Shown in pieces: positions 1 to 10,967 of a stretch of DNA of 64,000 nt (positions within the stretch are counted from its first letter, which is position 1; each line of letters begins with the position of its first letter). Source of the DNA: Ignelater luminosus (lineage: Eukaryota; Arthropoda; Insecta; Coleoptera; Elateridae). A program made the translations under genes and the position numbers. The notes under the pieces were generated by a model. It searched no databases. It saw only the letters and a program-made list of their open reading frames with translations, and was not told the DNA's origin. The DNA lies in NCBI GenBank assembly GCA_011009095.1, contig VTPC01091310.1, forward strand, positions 102,467 through 166,466, in the 5' to 3' direction.

Positions 1-978
1 GGGAACTTTTCGATTTTCTTTTGTTAAACCCTCAATGGGTATTTGACCGAAGTTTAAAAACTTTATAAATTATTTCCCCTATTCCTCAAATTTTGATCTA
101 ATTTCGCTGGACTATTAGTAATTTAATTAAATTACAAGAAGATATTTTTTTGACAGTTGTTGATGACAACAGGCTACTTTGATAAAAGCATTAAAAAATT
201 CGTAGCAGGAATTATGGGTCACAGTGTGGATCTCTGACGGTGTGGTGTTGCTTTCAATAATTAATTGAAAGATAAAAATAGGAAGAATTCGATATCTTCA
301 TATTAAATAATTTAAAATAGCAACTGAAGTTTTCTGCAAATACAGCAAAATCTATGCTTATTATAAATTTATATTAAAATATTTAAAATAACACTGACCA
401 TACCTACGCCCAAAACTTTCTTAGATAGAAAAAGAATGGAAATGGAAGCTTTCCATACATTCTATCAAGTAAACTACTTTTTATCAAACTAAAAGACGAA
501 TTTGTCTAGGAATACAGGTTCGTAAGACTCATATATTTCTCTTTTAAAGTTAGTTAAATTTTAGTTTATATGAGAAATATAATTTTTCCACGTACGTACT
601 TAATTAAAATTTAACGTTAAAAGTGTAGTAATAAAGAAACTTTTATATTAAATAAATCCCCTTAAAACCTGCCCAACTGAAATTAATACAAAAATGTTTC
701 ACAAAAGTTAAATCTTTTTTATAAACTAACCGTAAACTTACCTAGTAAGACTTGCAAATTTTTTTAGAGAAACATCAAAGTTAACAGCAAGAAACCACTG
801 CCCTAGTGCCTTAAAATGGGAGGAACAAAAACTATTTATAAAATATAACAAAAAAGAAATGAAATAACAAACGTAGTTACAACTATTGACTGAATCGGAT
901 TCAATTACAAAGAGAAACAACAAACACATCCAATTATAGTAAACAAAGGTATTGAATTAATTTGTTCTTTTCTTTCAG
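1..978. other. Non-coding stretch before the sulfotransferase exon
   Basis: AT-rich sequence in which I see no convincing coding exon, RNA gene or terminal inverted repeat. It ends in a pyrimidine-rich splice acceptor (TTCTTTCAG at 970-978), so at least its right part is probably an intron of the sulfotransferase gene. Confidence 0.5.
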
Positions 979-3900
979 ATGGATCAGTACTCGGATCCTA
1001 GTCCCGACGCAAAAACCGGCTTGAATTCCAGCATCGTTGAAACAAGATTAGAAGAAAGAAAGAAATATCTCAAACAGGCGTGCAAAAATTTTGGTCTCGA
1101 CATTCCAGGAAACGACTCTCTTCATAAACCTAATCCTTGGGAATTTCTGGTGAACAAAAAGTATCATTTAGTTTGGTGTAACGTTTTCAAAGCTGCGTCT
1201 ACGTCTTGGATGTATAATTTCAATCTATTAGCAGGGTAGTTGTAATTTCGAATGGTTAGATAAAAACATCGTCTTTCCTTATTATTTTGTTTTTGTTACA
1301 GTTACAGTCCCAAGTTTTTGAAACAAACGAAATTAGTTCCATTATCATTAGCTCGACAGAAATATCCAAGGCCTTCTCTTTCTGCATTAAGGCAAGCTTT
1401 CAATAATTCGGTCTCGTTTCTCATTGTAAGACATCCTTTTGAAAGGCTACTTTCAGCGTATAGAGATAAATTGCAATTTTCTTTACCTCATACTTATCAT
1501 AGAAAATTAGGTAATGAAATAATTGCTAAATACAGGCATAACTCCAATAATAAGGTAAATATAGTAAAATTAATAATCCTAGTGTGCATTAAATATTGTT
1601 TTATTTCAGGTAAGAGTAGCCAAGCAAAAATGGCCTACCTTTCCGGAATTCGTACGGTTCCTGTTAGATTCTGTGAAGCACGCACAAATCCTCGATATGC
1701 ACTGGACACCAATAACAGAATTCTGCACACCTTGCATGTTTGATTTCGATATAATTGCGCATACGGAGACACTTCAGGTTTGGTTATTTTGTTTCATTTT
1801 GTGAGATAATTTTATTATTTTTACTCGAACAATATTTTCAGGAAGATCAGGAGTATCTCATACAAAAAGCCAAATTACAGAACATAATCAAGCCGGAATG
1901 GAAAAATCCAGGACGTGGAACGACTTCTGAGCAAATAAAAATTTATTACTCCCAGTTAACAAGAGCACAAATTTTACAGTTATATCACATTTATAGGTAC
2001 GTTAGTTTAAAAATTTGTTGCTAATCAATTCAGGGAAAATTAAACGGCACCGAAATTAGATTCATATTAAAGCTTCCAATCTAACGTTTCTGAAGCTAAA
2101 CAAGATAACGCATTGATTTAAATGTCACAATTAAAGGCACATAAAGGGATTCCAACCAGCATAATCGCAGGATTGCAAGCAGTCCCTTCACTTAAGCGTA
2201 ACTTTAAATGGCTATATACCCTTTGTGGAGCATTGTTTGAGATCGTACAGAACAATGAGGGAAGTAGTGCAATTTGTATAATTTCCAGAGTGGGGTAAAA
2301 TTTTAGACAGTAATGAGCATAAGTTACACATAATCTGGATAAGTTCAGAAATAAGAACTACAGGGTATTAAGAGTATTTTAGCATTGTTATAAACACATG
2401 ATTAAATCACTGACATTTTAATTACTAAGGATGTGCCAATAACAGCTCGTTCTTTATGTTTTCTTGTTTTTCGTACAGAATTAATTTGAAAACGCTTATG
2501 GTAGTTTAGAATTGTTCTTTTGTGCATTTACAATAATACTAATGCTTTTGACTATAACCGTTCACAATACACAATAAGGAACTATTAGGAAGTAAGCCTG
2601 AATTCAATTCTATTAATTATTACAACACGATGGATTTTGGTGAAACTTGTCTTTGCGAAGTTTCGCATACCATTTGCGCTTGTACGGTAATATTATAACA
2701 CGTTCTAATACCATGTTCGTGATTGAAAGGTTTCAAGTTTCCATTCTACTAGAATTTTTATCATCTTTCTTGTATATGCAGTACAAATACAAAGTTAATC
2801 TTTGGCTTTCACAGATGAATGAGAGTTCTTTGACCGAAATTATACAAAAGAAATTCTTGTACATGGGTCAATCCATTCCAAGTGGTCCAAACCAGGTTGG
2901 TCGGCCATTTAAAAAAAAATTAATATTTTTGTGGGAGATATCGGATTTCCAAAATGTTACTAAAAACGTTTTTAAATGACATTTTGAAAATTCGATATCT
3001 CCCACAATACGCAAATATCAAAGTTGAGATTTCTACTGCAGTTTACCACCATAGAGGTGCATAATATCCAAAACAATCAAATTTTTATCTGATCGCTCAC
3101 CAGAGATATTAAAAACGTTCGCGACGTTTTTAAATAACATTTTGAAAATTCGATATGTTCTACAATACGCAAATATCCAAGTTGAGATTTCTACTGCAGT
3201 TTACTACCATAGAGGTGAATAATATCCAAAACAATCAAATTTTTATCTGGTCCCCCACCAGAGATATTAAAAACGATCGCGACGTTTTTAAATAACATTT
3301 TGAAAATTCGATGTCTCCCACAATACGCAAATAACAAAGTTAAGATTTCTACTGCAGTTTACTACCATAGAGGTGCATAATATCCAAATCAATCAAATTT
3401 TTATCTGGCCCCCCACCAGAGATATTAAGCCTTAAAGTTAGGCCAAATCTGAAAAATGCGACTTTTTGGAACTGTATAAAAATTAAGGGAAGCAAGATTC
3501 GAGCTTCTTTCTTTTTCATCTTAAAATGTTTTGCGATATATACCAGCACAAAACAAATTAACTTTGATATTGCACTCCTTCCATAAAAAAAACATCCCTT
3601 CTAAAGTGCGTTTCTTTAAATTGTGTCACCAAAATTTCAAGAGCAATTTTCACTTATTAAATAACAATTTAGGATTTTAATGAAAGGAACAAGAAAGATA
3701 GAGCAAGGTTTAAAAAAAACAATAGTTTTTATTTGAAATGTCTATGACTAACCAGTCCGTAGGAAATTAATTTTCCGTAGATGTCTGCAAACGCAGAAAT
3801 TAGCGTGCACCGTGGAGTACAAATAGCCGTCATTTCGAAACGGTCAAGTATAAAAATAAAATAATTTGTTTTCGGCTACTCATACTTGAGGCAAATAACA

Positions 3901-5465
3901 GTAAAAATATTAATTTTTTTTTAAATGGTCGAGCAACTAAATTTGTTTTTCCGGATTGTTTGAAATGGATTGATCCATACGATTCTTGATGACTAGACAA
4001 GTATTTTTTCTTGGGAAAACCTACAAAGATTCGCCTTGGTTACGGACTTATCGGTCTTCAAAGTTGCGTGCAGACGTTTTAACTTTCAGCTGCATTTGTC
4101 AAAACATCAAAAAAATGTATTACGAAAAGTTGTAAGGAAATTCCTTCTAGATATTCTGAATTTACACCCAGTTATACAGGGTGTACTCTATAGTTGAGAC
4201 ACCTAACGTTGGAAGAAAGAGAGACACTTGAGACTCGATTTGTCTTACATCCTGCACAATGAAAAGTAGTTTTGGAACATACAGAAGACATTTTTCTAAT
4301 TTTCTTAATGAACTTCTCTCATATTTTGACGATGCAGCCAAAAGCAAAAGGGTCTGCGCGCAACTTGGAAAACCTATAATTACATAACCAAAAAAAATCA
4401 ACCATAAGTTCCTTTAGAAGAAATACTTGCCTAGTCATTAAGAATTTACCCTATCATTGTTTCGGTGGCATGTCCTAAAACCTTGCACTTATGAAAATAA
4501 TTTTGATTAGTTTTTGCACACCCTATGATGAAACCCATCTAAGGGTAGGTACAGTTTTCACACACGCTGTATATTCGTATGCCAAAGTCGTTACTAGATG
4601 ATGAATATCGTATATGAGCCAAACTACAAACGTGGAATCTTGGTAGGGAAATTTTCTGAGTTTATAACCAATCAATTTTATTCGAAATCTAAATACTGAT
4701 TAATAATAATAATAATAATAATAAACCCTCTACAGAATTTCTATAAAAAAGGTCTAGTGTTAATAAATATACTGATGACGTCATCACTTGAAACTCACAA
4801 GAAATAAAACAACTTATAGGGTTAAGAAATGCGTCAAAATTAATCGGGAAACATTCATTCTGATCATTTTTTCTTTTTTTCAGTTATGTGCAGAACTTTT
4901 TTCCAGACCCTGTACAAAATGTAAATGAGAAGAGAACGCCTAGAAAGAGATAGAACAGCAAACTTTGCTCCCCACAGAAAAGTTTGTAAAAACACTGCCA
5001 GTTCTTGTTAAGATTATTTCAACAAAATGAACCAAACAAAACATTTTTCAGATATTAATACCACCGAGATCATAATTGAGAACATTACTTCCAAGTGATC
5101 ATACACAAAACAATGCAGTTCTAGTTTGTAAAATTGAAGTTTACTAAAATCTTCTCAGAAAGAGTTTGAATGCACATTTGCTAGTTACGCTTAAATTAAT
5201 ATACTAAGTTGGGAAAGTCTCTAATTTAAAAAGCAAAAACTATAATTGGTGTCTATGGTATATCTAAATATACTTTTTTGATTCCAGGTATGATTTCGAA
5301 TTGTTCAACTATTCATTAAGAGGTTATTTGGAATTAGGAAAACCAGACAAAGATCCGTCTACTCTTCTAGAAGCTATTAATATGAAAGATGTTCCGAGGC
5401 CACCTGCACATACATTTGTTGATAAACCAGAAGAAAATACCAGCCAAAAGCTAACTGATTCTTGA
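979..5465 (+). CDS. Carbohydrate sulfotransferase (CHST8-14 / HNK-1ST type), five exons
   Basis: Exons 979-1235, 1302-1554, 1610-1777, 1842-1996 and 5288-5465 join in frame to 336 codons plus TGA, every junction being GT-AG. The product should move sulfate from PAPS onto a hydroxyl of a glycan (chondroitin, dermatan or HNK-1-like) in the Golgi lumen. Seen in the sequence: a 5'-phosphosulfate loop (WCNVFKAASTSW, about residues 72-83); a 3'-phosphate-binding motif (RHPFERLLSAYRDK); and the family C-terminal blocks HWTP, FCTPC, FDIIAHTETL and a final YDFELFNYS. The usual N-terminal signal anchor is absent. The ATG at 979 sits immediately after a splice acceptor, so upstream exon(s) probably lie outside the window and this Met may be internal. 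The last intron is 3.3 kb and transposon-rich. The exact glycan substrate cannot be told. Confidence 0.9.
2857..3992. mobile_element. Foldback/TIR element in the sulfotransferase intron
   Basis: The left arm near 2860-2935 (GGGTCAATCCATT, then a run of A and TTAATATTTTTG) is repeated in inverted orientation near 3905-3985 (CAAAAATATTAA equivalent, AATGGATTGATCC). Between the arms lie three tandem 158-bp units and AT-rich filler. No transposase is visible, so this is a non-autonomous element. Its exact ends are not defined. Confidence 0.55.
2978..3430 (+). repeat. 158-bp tandem repeat, about three units
   Basis: The marker ATTTTGAAAATTCGAT occurs at 2981, 3139 and 3297, exactly 158 bp apart. 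Each unit also carries TTTCTACTGCAGTTTAC and CCATAGAGGTG(A/C)ATAATATCC, and the units differ by only a few bases. The array sits inside the foldback element. Confidence 0.85.
3993..5287. other. Rest of sulfotransferase intron 4
   Basis: It holds a TACAGGGTGT transposon-end-like motif at about 4174 and a (TAA)n microsatellite at 4701-4724. No coding exon is recognised. It ends with the acceptor GATTCCAG before 5288. Confidence 0.5.
4701..4724 (+). repeat. (TAA)n microsatellite
   Basis: Eight consecutive TAA units within intron 4 of the sulfotransferase gene. Confidence 0.9.
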
Positions 5466-6400
5466 TAATTATCTGTTTTCTAAAAATACTAATTTTAGAG
5501 AAAGAATTAGAAAATTATTGAAAATGTATAATAGCATTTCTAAGGCAAACAGCTTTTAGCCTTTTATTAGAAGACTATCCCGTTTTAAAAATAATTTAAA
5601 ATTAAAGAAATAAGGTTTTTGAAGCGCCTTTCGGCCTAAGATATGTATATAATATGTAGATATTTTATAGCAATAATTAGATAGTAAACGTTGAAGGAGA
5701 ATAGTTTTATTTTAGAAAAGGTTTATAAAAGATTGTTAGGGCCTAAGTATTCCATCATTTTTCCATTTTATAAATTGTAATTTCAATTGATGGATTACTT
5801 ATTTGCAATTGATCTTTGATATAATAATTTAAAATGGGAAATAGAGACAAATTTCTAAGATTCTAGCATTATATTCTACATAAATAGTGTAAATATTAAA
5901 GTATCATAAACAAGTAATTTATTTAAACTTTAATTACCTATTTAACGAGTTATAGAATCTTCAGATACCTCAAATAAAATATGTTGCTTGAATATAAGGC
6001 CATCATCAGTAATTTTCATGATAAGAGTTTAAACGGAGGAAAATAAATTGAGAACATAGTATAACTATAGAAATTGAAATCAAAATTGTTGTTGTTACTC
6101 TAACAAAACTTTGAAACAAAAGAAATGTTTGAACCATTTTGTCAAACTGTAATCTGTAATTTGTATTTATGACAAAAGCTATTATCTATTGTTAATATGA
6201 AAGTCTTTTTTAAAATTCTTAATATTTGTTTTTATACGGATTTATTAAAAACAAAAAACTTTGTGATACTAGCTTTAGTTGACTTAGTGTAGAATCAAAT
6301 GTGAATCAGTCCAAAGTTCATTGTTACCATTTAGATTTAAGAACAATAAAATATTTATAACCATCTTGATTAACAATAGAAGAAATGATATATTAGATTG
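5466..6400. other. Sulfotransferase 3' UTR and flank
   Basis: AT-rich sequence following the TGA. An ATTAAA near 5895 is a possible poly(A) signal. No other feature is recognised. Confidence 0.4.
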
Positions 6401-6559
6401 TTATAATGTACCTATGGATGACTTTTTTGGTTGTGGATAAATGGACTCAATAGTTGCTTTCTTTCTAACTTTGAATTTGTTACCAAACATATTTAATTGT
6501 TCCTTATGCTCTATAATGGTAATTCTTTCAATTAAACAAAGTTGAAGTAGATATACTTG
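6401..6559 (-). CDS. Candidate terminal exon of the small minus-strand gene
   Basis: The minus strand is open from 6559 down to a stop at 6403-6401. It encodes a lysine-rich stretch (IERITIIEHKEQLN, FKVRKKATIESIYPQPKK) ending in a plausible C-terminus. It lies 390 bp downstream of the first exon at 7207-6948. A junction could use AG before 'A ATT ACC' (phase matches exon 1), but that acceptor is weak. A further possible exon at 6751-6678 does not fit the phase. The joining is therefore unresolved. Confidence 0.35.
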   Translation of the reverse strand, partial: QVYLLQLCLIERITIIEHKEQLNMFGNKFKVRKKATIESIYPQPKKSSIGTL

Positions 6560-6947
6560 TTATAATAGTAATTGTTCTCAAATATTTGAAAGTGAATCGG
6601 TAATAAAAAAGAAACACTTTATTACTAAACACTAGGCTACATCGATTTAGCTAAATCTTTTTGTTGTTTACATTCACCTTTTAGGTGTGATGTAAACTTT
6701 TAAATTGTGTGATATTTCTGTTGCTAATGAAGATGGCTGTGATGTAGCTAACTATTGAGAAGAAAACAACAAGAAATATTTATTAAGTCACGGCAATAAT
6801 CAACGAAGTTGAAAAAGCTTCAGAGGTTTTTAAACACGCACTTATTTACACTAGAGCAAGTGGTTTTTATCCACAATGAAGTTATAATAATAAAATTAAG
6901 CTAAAATAAAGTAACAAAAACAAACGGTCTTTATTATTTTGACTTAC

Positions 6948-7207
6948 CCTGTACTACTTGTATTTTTTACTTGTATACCAATTATCCATTTGTTATTCAA
7001 TGTTCTTTGCCAAGTGCTTGTAATTTCTAGAACATTCTGTCCAAATCCAGAAGCAATGTTTGTTAAGCATTCATTGAGTAACTCTTTTCTTCTATTAATC
7101 TGTTGCTCTAGTTCAGAATTGTTTAATTTGATCTCTTCTAATTTGTGCTGTAGGAATCTCTTTATGGGATCATCTTCAATATCGCAATCCATATTCATGT
7201 CTTCCAT
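6948..7207 (-). CDS. First exon of a small coiled-coil protein, function unknown
   Basis: The minus-strand ATG at 7207-7205 opens 86 codons that end in a consensus donor (ACAGG|GTAAGT, phase 2) at 6948. Residues 2-13 are acidic. About residues 16-50 are a charged heptad-like helix (FLQHKLEEIKLNNSELEQQI, then RRKELLNE), followed by LNNKWIIGIQVKN, which looks like a beta strand. I do not recognise the family. It resembles short adaptor or kinetochore-type coiled-coil proteins only in a general way. It is convergent with the sulfotransferase gene. Confidence 0.55.
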
Positions 7208-7964
7208 GATCTAAAAAAATATGATAGTGGTAAAATATAAGAATACATTGTTAAATGATTAACTATTATAGATTAATTTTATATTAGACAACCTAATAAT
7301 TAAGTTGAACCGGAAACTATAGAATAATGAAATGTATATCATAATACTTCATGACTAGATTGTGCTTATCAAGTTCATTGAACAATAAGCAAAAACACCT
7401 TTCTTGTGTAGAATTAAATTTTGTAATTACATATTACACTTGAAAATTCCAAAAAAACAATTGGCAAAAACATTAATAAATGGTGTTGCACTTATCATAT
7501 TGAAGTGGTTTAAGTATCGTCCTGCAAGTTTTGTTAACCTCAAAAATTTGAATCAGATCTGTCTCAGCATTTGAAATGTAATAAAAATCTGGACTAGTTA
7601 GGTTTGTTTAGTTTAATAATTTGTTGGCTGTTATTTCTTCACTTTTATTTGTTATACTATTGCAACCAATTTATAGTTGCATGATTAATTTATTGATTAT
7701 TAACTATTATTACTGCTGCTACGTTTCTTTACAAGTGGATAATAAAAGTTTTGCCTTGTTCATATTACTTTAATGTAATGGCATTCAACATCATCAAAAA
7801 GATTGATAATAAAATGCACTTCACTAATTGCTTCTACTTCTAATATTATTCTTTATAAACATGATAATACATGCATAATTAGTTAATATAAAATTATCAA
7901 GTTATCTACCATACGATACAAATTTTCAGTATACCTTTCAACAAAAAGTTATAAACTGTAAAAA
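7208..7964. other. Upstream of array 1 / shared promoter region
   Basis: AT-rich, with no ORF or repeat recognised. It separates the divergent minus-strand gene from the first Gr exon. The last 60 bp resemble the sequence just upstream of the 9517 exon (TTTTCAGTATA motif in both), so it may contain a duplicated promoter. Confidence 0.4.
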
Positions 7965-8850
7965 ATGACAGTTAGTAGCAATATAATGAAGATTCTAAAG
8001 CCATGGTATCTCTACTACAGAGCAGTTAAATGTTAAAATTCAAGAATAACAGTAATTCCTGAATATAAGATATTTATTTTTCCTTTAATAATAAATGTCA
8101 TATACGTTTTCTGTATGTTGAACTCATCTACTCCACCATTCTCTGATGTAACTGGTCATGGAATAATACTGGCATGTTTATATCATATTATACCATATGA
8201 AAATATAATTTGTACTAATCTATCTATCCTTATCCTTTTTAAACAAAGAAAAAGAATTGCTCGTATTTTAACAATGTTAGAAGAAATCATTTCAAATGTA
8301 GAATTTGAAGGTCTAATAATTAACTCGTATAAATATGCAACTTTTACAATCATTGTAATATTTGTTGTGGTTATTAAAGTAACTATTTTATGGACATGGA
8401 TATCAACTCAACTTCCAAATGTTTACTATCATCATTTAATCTTGAGACCAAGATTAATAATTAGTTATGTAGATACAACTATTCATCTGCAATATGCAAC
8501 TCTCATGACATTAATAATGAAGATATTTCAAAATTTTAATAAAAACAAAGACATTAAGAAAATTCACTACTTTATGTTCATTACAAACAGAAGTATTAAA
8601 TAAAACTAAAAAAAAAAATTGAAATGCATGAAAAGCTTCTTCATGTTACATATAAATGCTTTTCAATTGCAAATTTTATTAAGAATATCAACTTTCTATA
8701 TTGCTATGAACTATTCATCATTTTATTTATTTAAATTTTTTTAAATCAGAAAATGGAACTACCAATACAGTAAATCGAGTTTATCAGTTTTTCTTTGACA
8801 TATCTGAGATTGTAGTAATGAACATTGTAACAAGTTTAGTATGGAATGAG
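7965..8850 (+). pseudogene. Gustatory receptor alternative first exon, pseudogenised (array 1, exon 1a)
   Basis: Closely related to the exon at 9517 over its whole length; both share the 5' block from ATGACAGT(T/C) and the 3' donor. It is broken by a short deletion near 8025 that removes the conserved 'GLIPYQLKL' segment and shifts frame, and by disruptions and a long A run near 8580-8620. The donor GAG|GTAAGT at 8850 is still intact, so it could in principle be spliced to the shared exons at 25259. It is a recent tandem copy of 9517. Confidence 0.85.
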
Positions 8851-9516
8851 GTAAGTGCAAATTCCTAACTAATCATTTTGTAAAAGGAAAAGATGTAATT
8901 TATAAATAAATTAATGATTATCCCATTTAGGAATATATAGTTTGATGTATTTCTACAATTATTTCTACCAGACCAATTTGTTGCATAATCTTCAGGCACT
9001 GCTCATTAATAAAGTGAAGATTTTTCAATGATTTTTCCCACTCATTCAATTGTCATCTTTTCTTATCTTGTAGACCGTAAAACTTTTATAATTGCATAAT
9101 TATTAATTATTTTTTACTGCTACTGTTACGTCCACTTAAAGGAAAAGCCCACTTCCTGGTATAAGTGGACGTAACATATGTTACGTCCACTTATGCCAGG
9201 AAGTGGGCTTTTCCTTTAGGTGGACATAACAGCTACATATATTTATTTTACAACAAAGCGTTTGTGCAATATATTATTTTAATGTAACAGTACCTATTCG
9301 ACAATGTCATAAGGTTGATAACCACAGGCACCTTAACAAATTACTTGTACTTCTATTATGATTGTTTATAAGCATATGCATACATAATTCAATTTAATAA
9401 TAAACATCAAAACTCAAATACATAACCTAATAAAAAAGTAGTTTAATCAATATACAATTATCAAATTACTTAGGTTATCATACATCATTAGATCTGCATT
9501 TTCAGTATAGATTCCA
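8851..9516. other. Intron/promoter segment between exons 1a and 1b
   Basis: Contains one long hairpin (9124-9231). The rest is AT-rich without recognised features. The last part (TTTTCAGTATAG before 9517) resembles the upstream sequence of the 7965 pseudo-exon. Confidence 0.5.
9124..9231. repeat. 108-bp near-perfect palindrome (mini-MITE or hairpin)
   Basis: TGTTACGTCCACTTAAAGG starts the left arm, and the right arm ends in its inverted copy (CCTTTAGGTGGACATAACA). The centre is CATATG at about 9178, with almost no loop. Each arm itself begins and ends with the GTTACGTCCACTTA motif in inverted order, so the structure is nested. It is probably a very short TIR transposon derivative. Confidence 0.85.
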
Positions 9517-10461
9517 ATGAAAAATTATAAATTAAAAACAATGACAGTCACGAGCAATATAATGAAGATTCTAAGGCCATGGTACCTCTACTGCAGAGCA
9601 GTTGGTTTAATACCGTATCAATTAAAATTGACCAATTCAAAAATAACAGCAGTTCCAGAATATAAATTGTTAGTTTTCCGTTTAATAATAATAAACGGCT
9701 TATACTTTCTCTGCATATTCCGTCCATTTTCTATACCATTCTCTGTTGTAACAGGACATGGAATAATATTAACTTATTTATACCAAGTTTTACAATATGC
9801 ACATTTAATATATAGTGATCTATATATTTTTATCTCTTTTAAACAAAGAAAGAAAATTGCTCGCATTTTAACAATGTTGGAAGAAATCAGTTCAAATGTA
9901 GAATTTGAAAATATAATAATTGATTCACATAAATATGCAATTTTTACAGTTATATTAATATTTCTTGTGGTTGCTAAGCCAGCTGTTTTATGGATGTGGA
10001 CAGCAACTGAATTTCCAAATATTTATTATCACTTAACTTTATTTCCAAGATTAATAGCTAGTTATGTAACTACAGCTGTTCATTTACAATATGCAATTCT
10101 TATGGCACTAATAAGCAAGATACTTCAAAGTTTTAATCAAGATATAGTGAAATTAAAGAAACATACTATATCTTCAGGTTCATTACACACAAAAATACTC
10201 AGGAAAACTTTAAAAAGAAAAATTGAAAGGTACAAAAAGCTTGTTCATGTTATATATAAAATAAATGCTGCTTTCCAAATGCAAATCTTATTAAGAATTT
10301 CAACTTCCTACCTGACTTTAAACTATTCATCGTTTTACATGTTTAAAAGTTTTATATCGGAAAATGGAAATAATTCTACTGGACATCAAGTTTATTACTT
10401 TCTTTTTTATATATCTGAGATTGTAATAATAAATGTTGTAGCTAGCTTAGTATGTGATGAG
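9517..10461 (+). CDS. Gustatory receptor, alternative first exon 1b of array 1
   Basis: Encodes 315 residues up to the donor GAG|GTAAGT (phase 0). With the shared exons at 25259-26047 the product is a seven-helix receptor of 387 residues. A second in-frame ATG at 9541 matches the start of the related 7965 copy and may be the real start (379 residues). The family N-terminal block VGLIPYQLKL is at about residues 29-38. Long hydrophobic segments alternate with a charged loop (HTKILRKTLKRKIE). It ends in the pre-TM7 block YFLFYISEIVIINVVASLVCDE. These are ligand-gated cation channels of taste neurons, and the ligand here is unknown. It relates most closely to 7965 and 16673. Confidence 0.88.
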
Positions 10462-10732
10462 GTAAGTAAAGATTTCTAGTTAATAATAATTTAGTAACAG
10501 ATTAATAATGAAAATGTTCTTGGGTTAAAAGTAACCATTATTAGAGTACATTTTACATTACTATAGATTCTGTTATTTTTTAATTTTAACGAACTGCATC
10601 AATACCAGAAATTATCAAATTGAGATTAATATGTGTCTTCAATTATTTAGGCACTTACAAGGTTTAAATTGTTTTTCACCGAAATTCTAAATTTTTCAAA
10701 ATCTTAATCCTATCCACGGCAATATATGTATA
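10462..10732. other. Start of the long array-1 intron
   Basis: AT-rich; nothing recognised before the Ginger-like element. Confidence 0.4.
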
Positions 10733-10967
10733 TGTTACCGGCAAAGTATGTAATCCGACATTGTACAGAATTTCTAGGTATTATATAGAATTACTAAAAT
10801 CATCAGGAATTGTATGAAATAAATCATATTATATGAATTTCTTAGGTAACCGGCAATGTATAAAATAACCACATCGATATATCTGAAATAGTAGTGGAGG
10901 TGCATTGCTAGCTGGCTTGCGACGCACGTGCTGTTTGTTTTCGTAACAAGAATCTTGTTCAGTAATC

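Noticed and set aside
738-929. Minus-strand 63-codon frame at the window start
   Set aside because: Low-complexity hydrophobic translation of AT-rich DNA with no other support.
2647-2979. 110-codon frame in the sulfotransferase intron
   Set aside because: It overlaps the foldback arm and minisatellite and has no recognisable domain.
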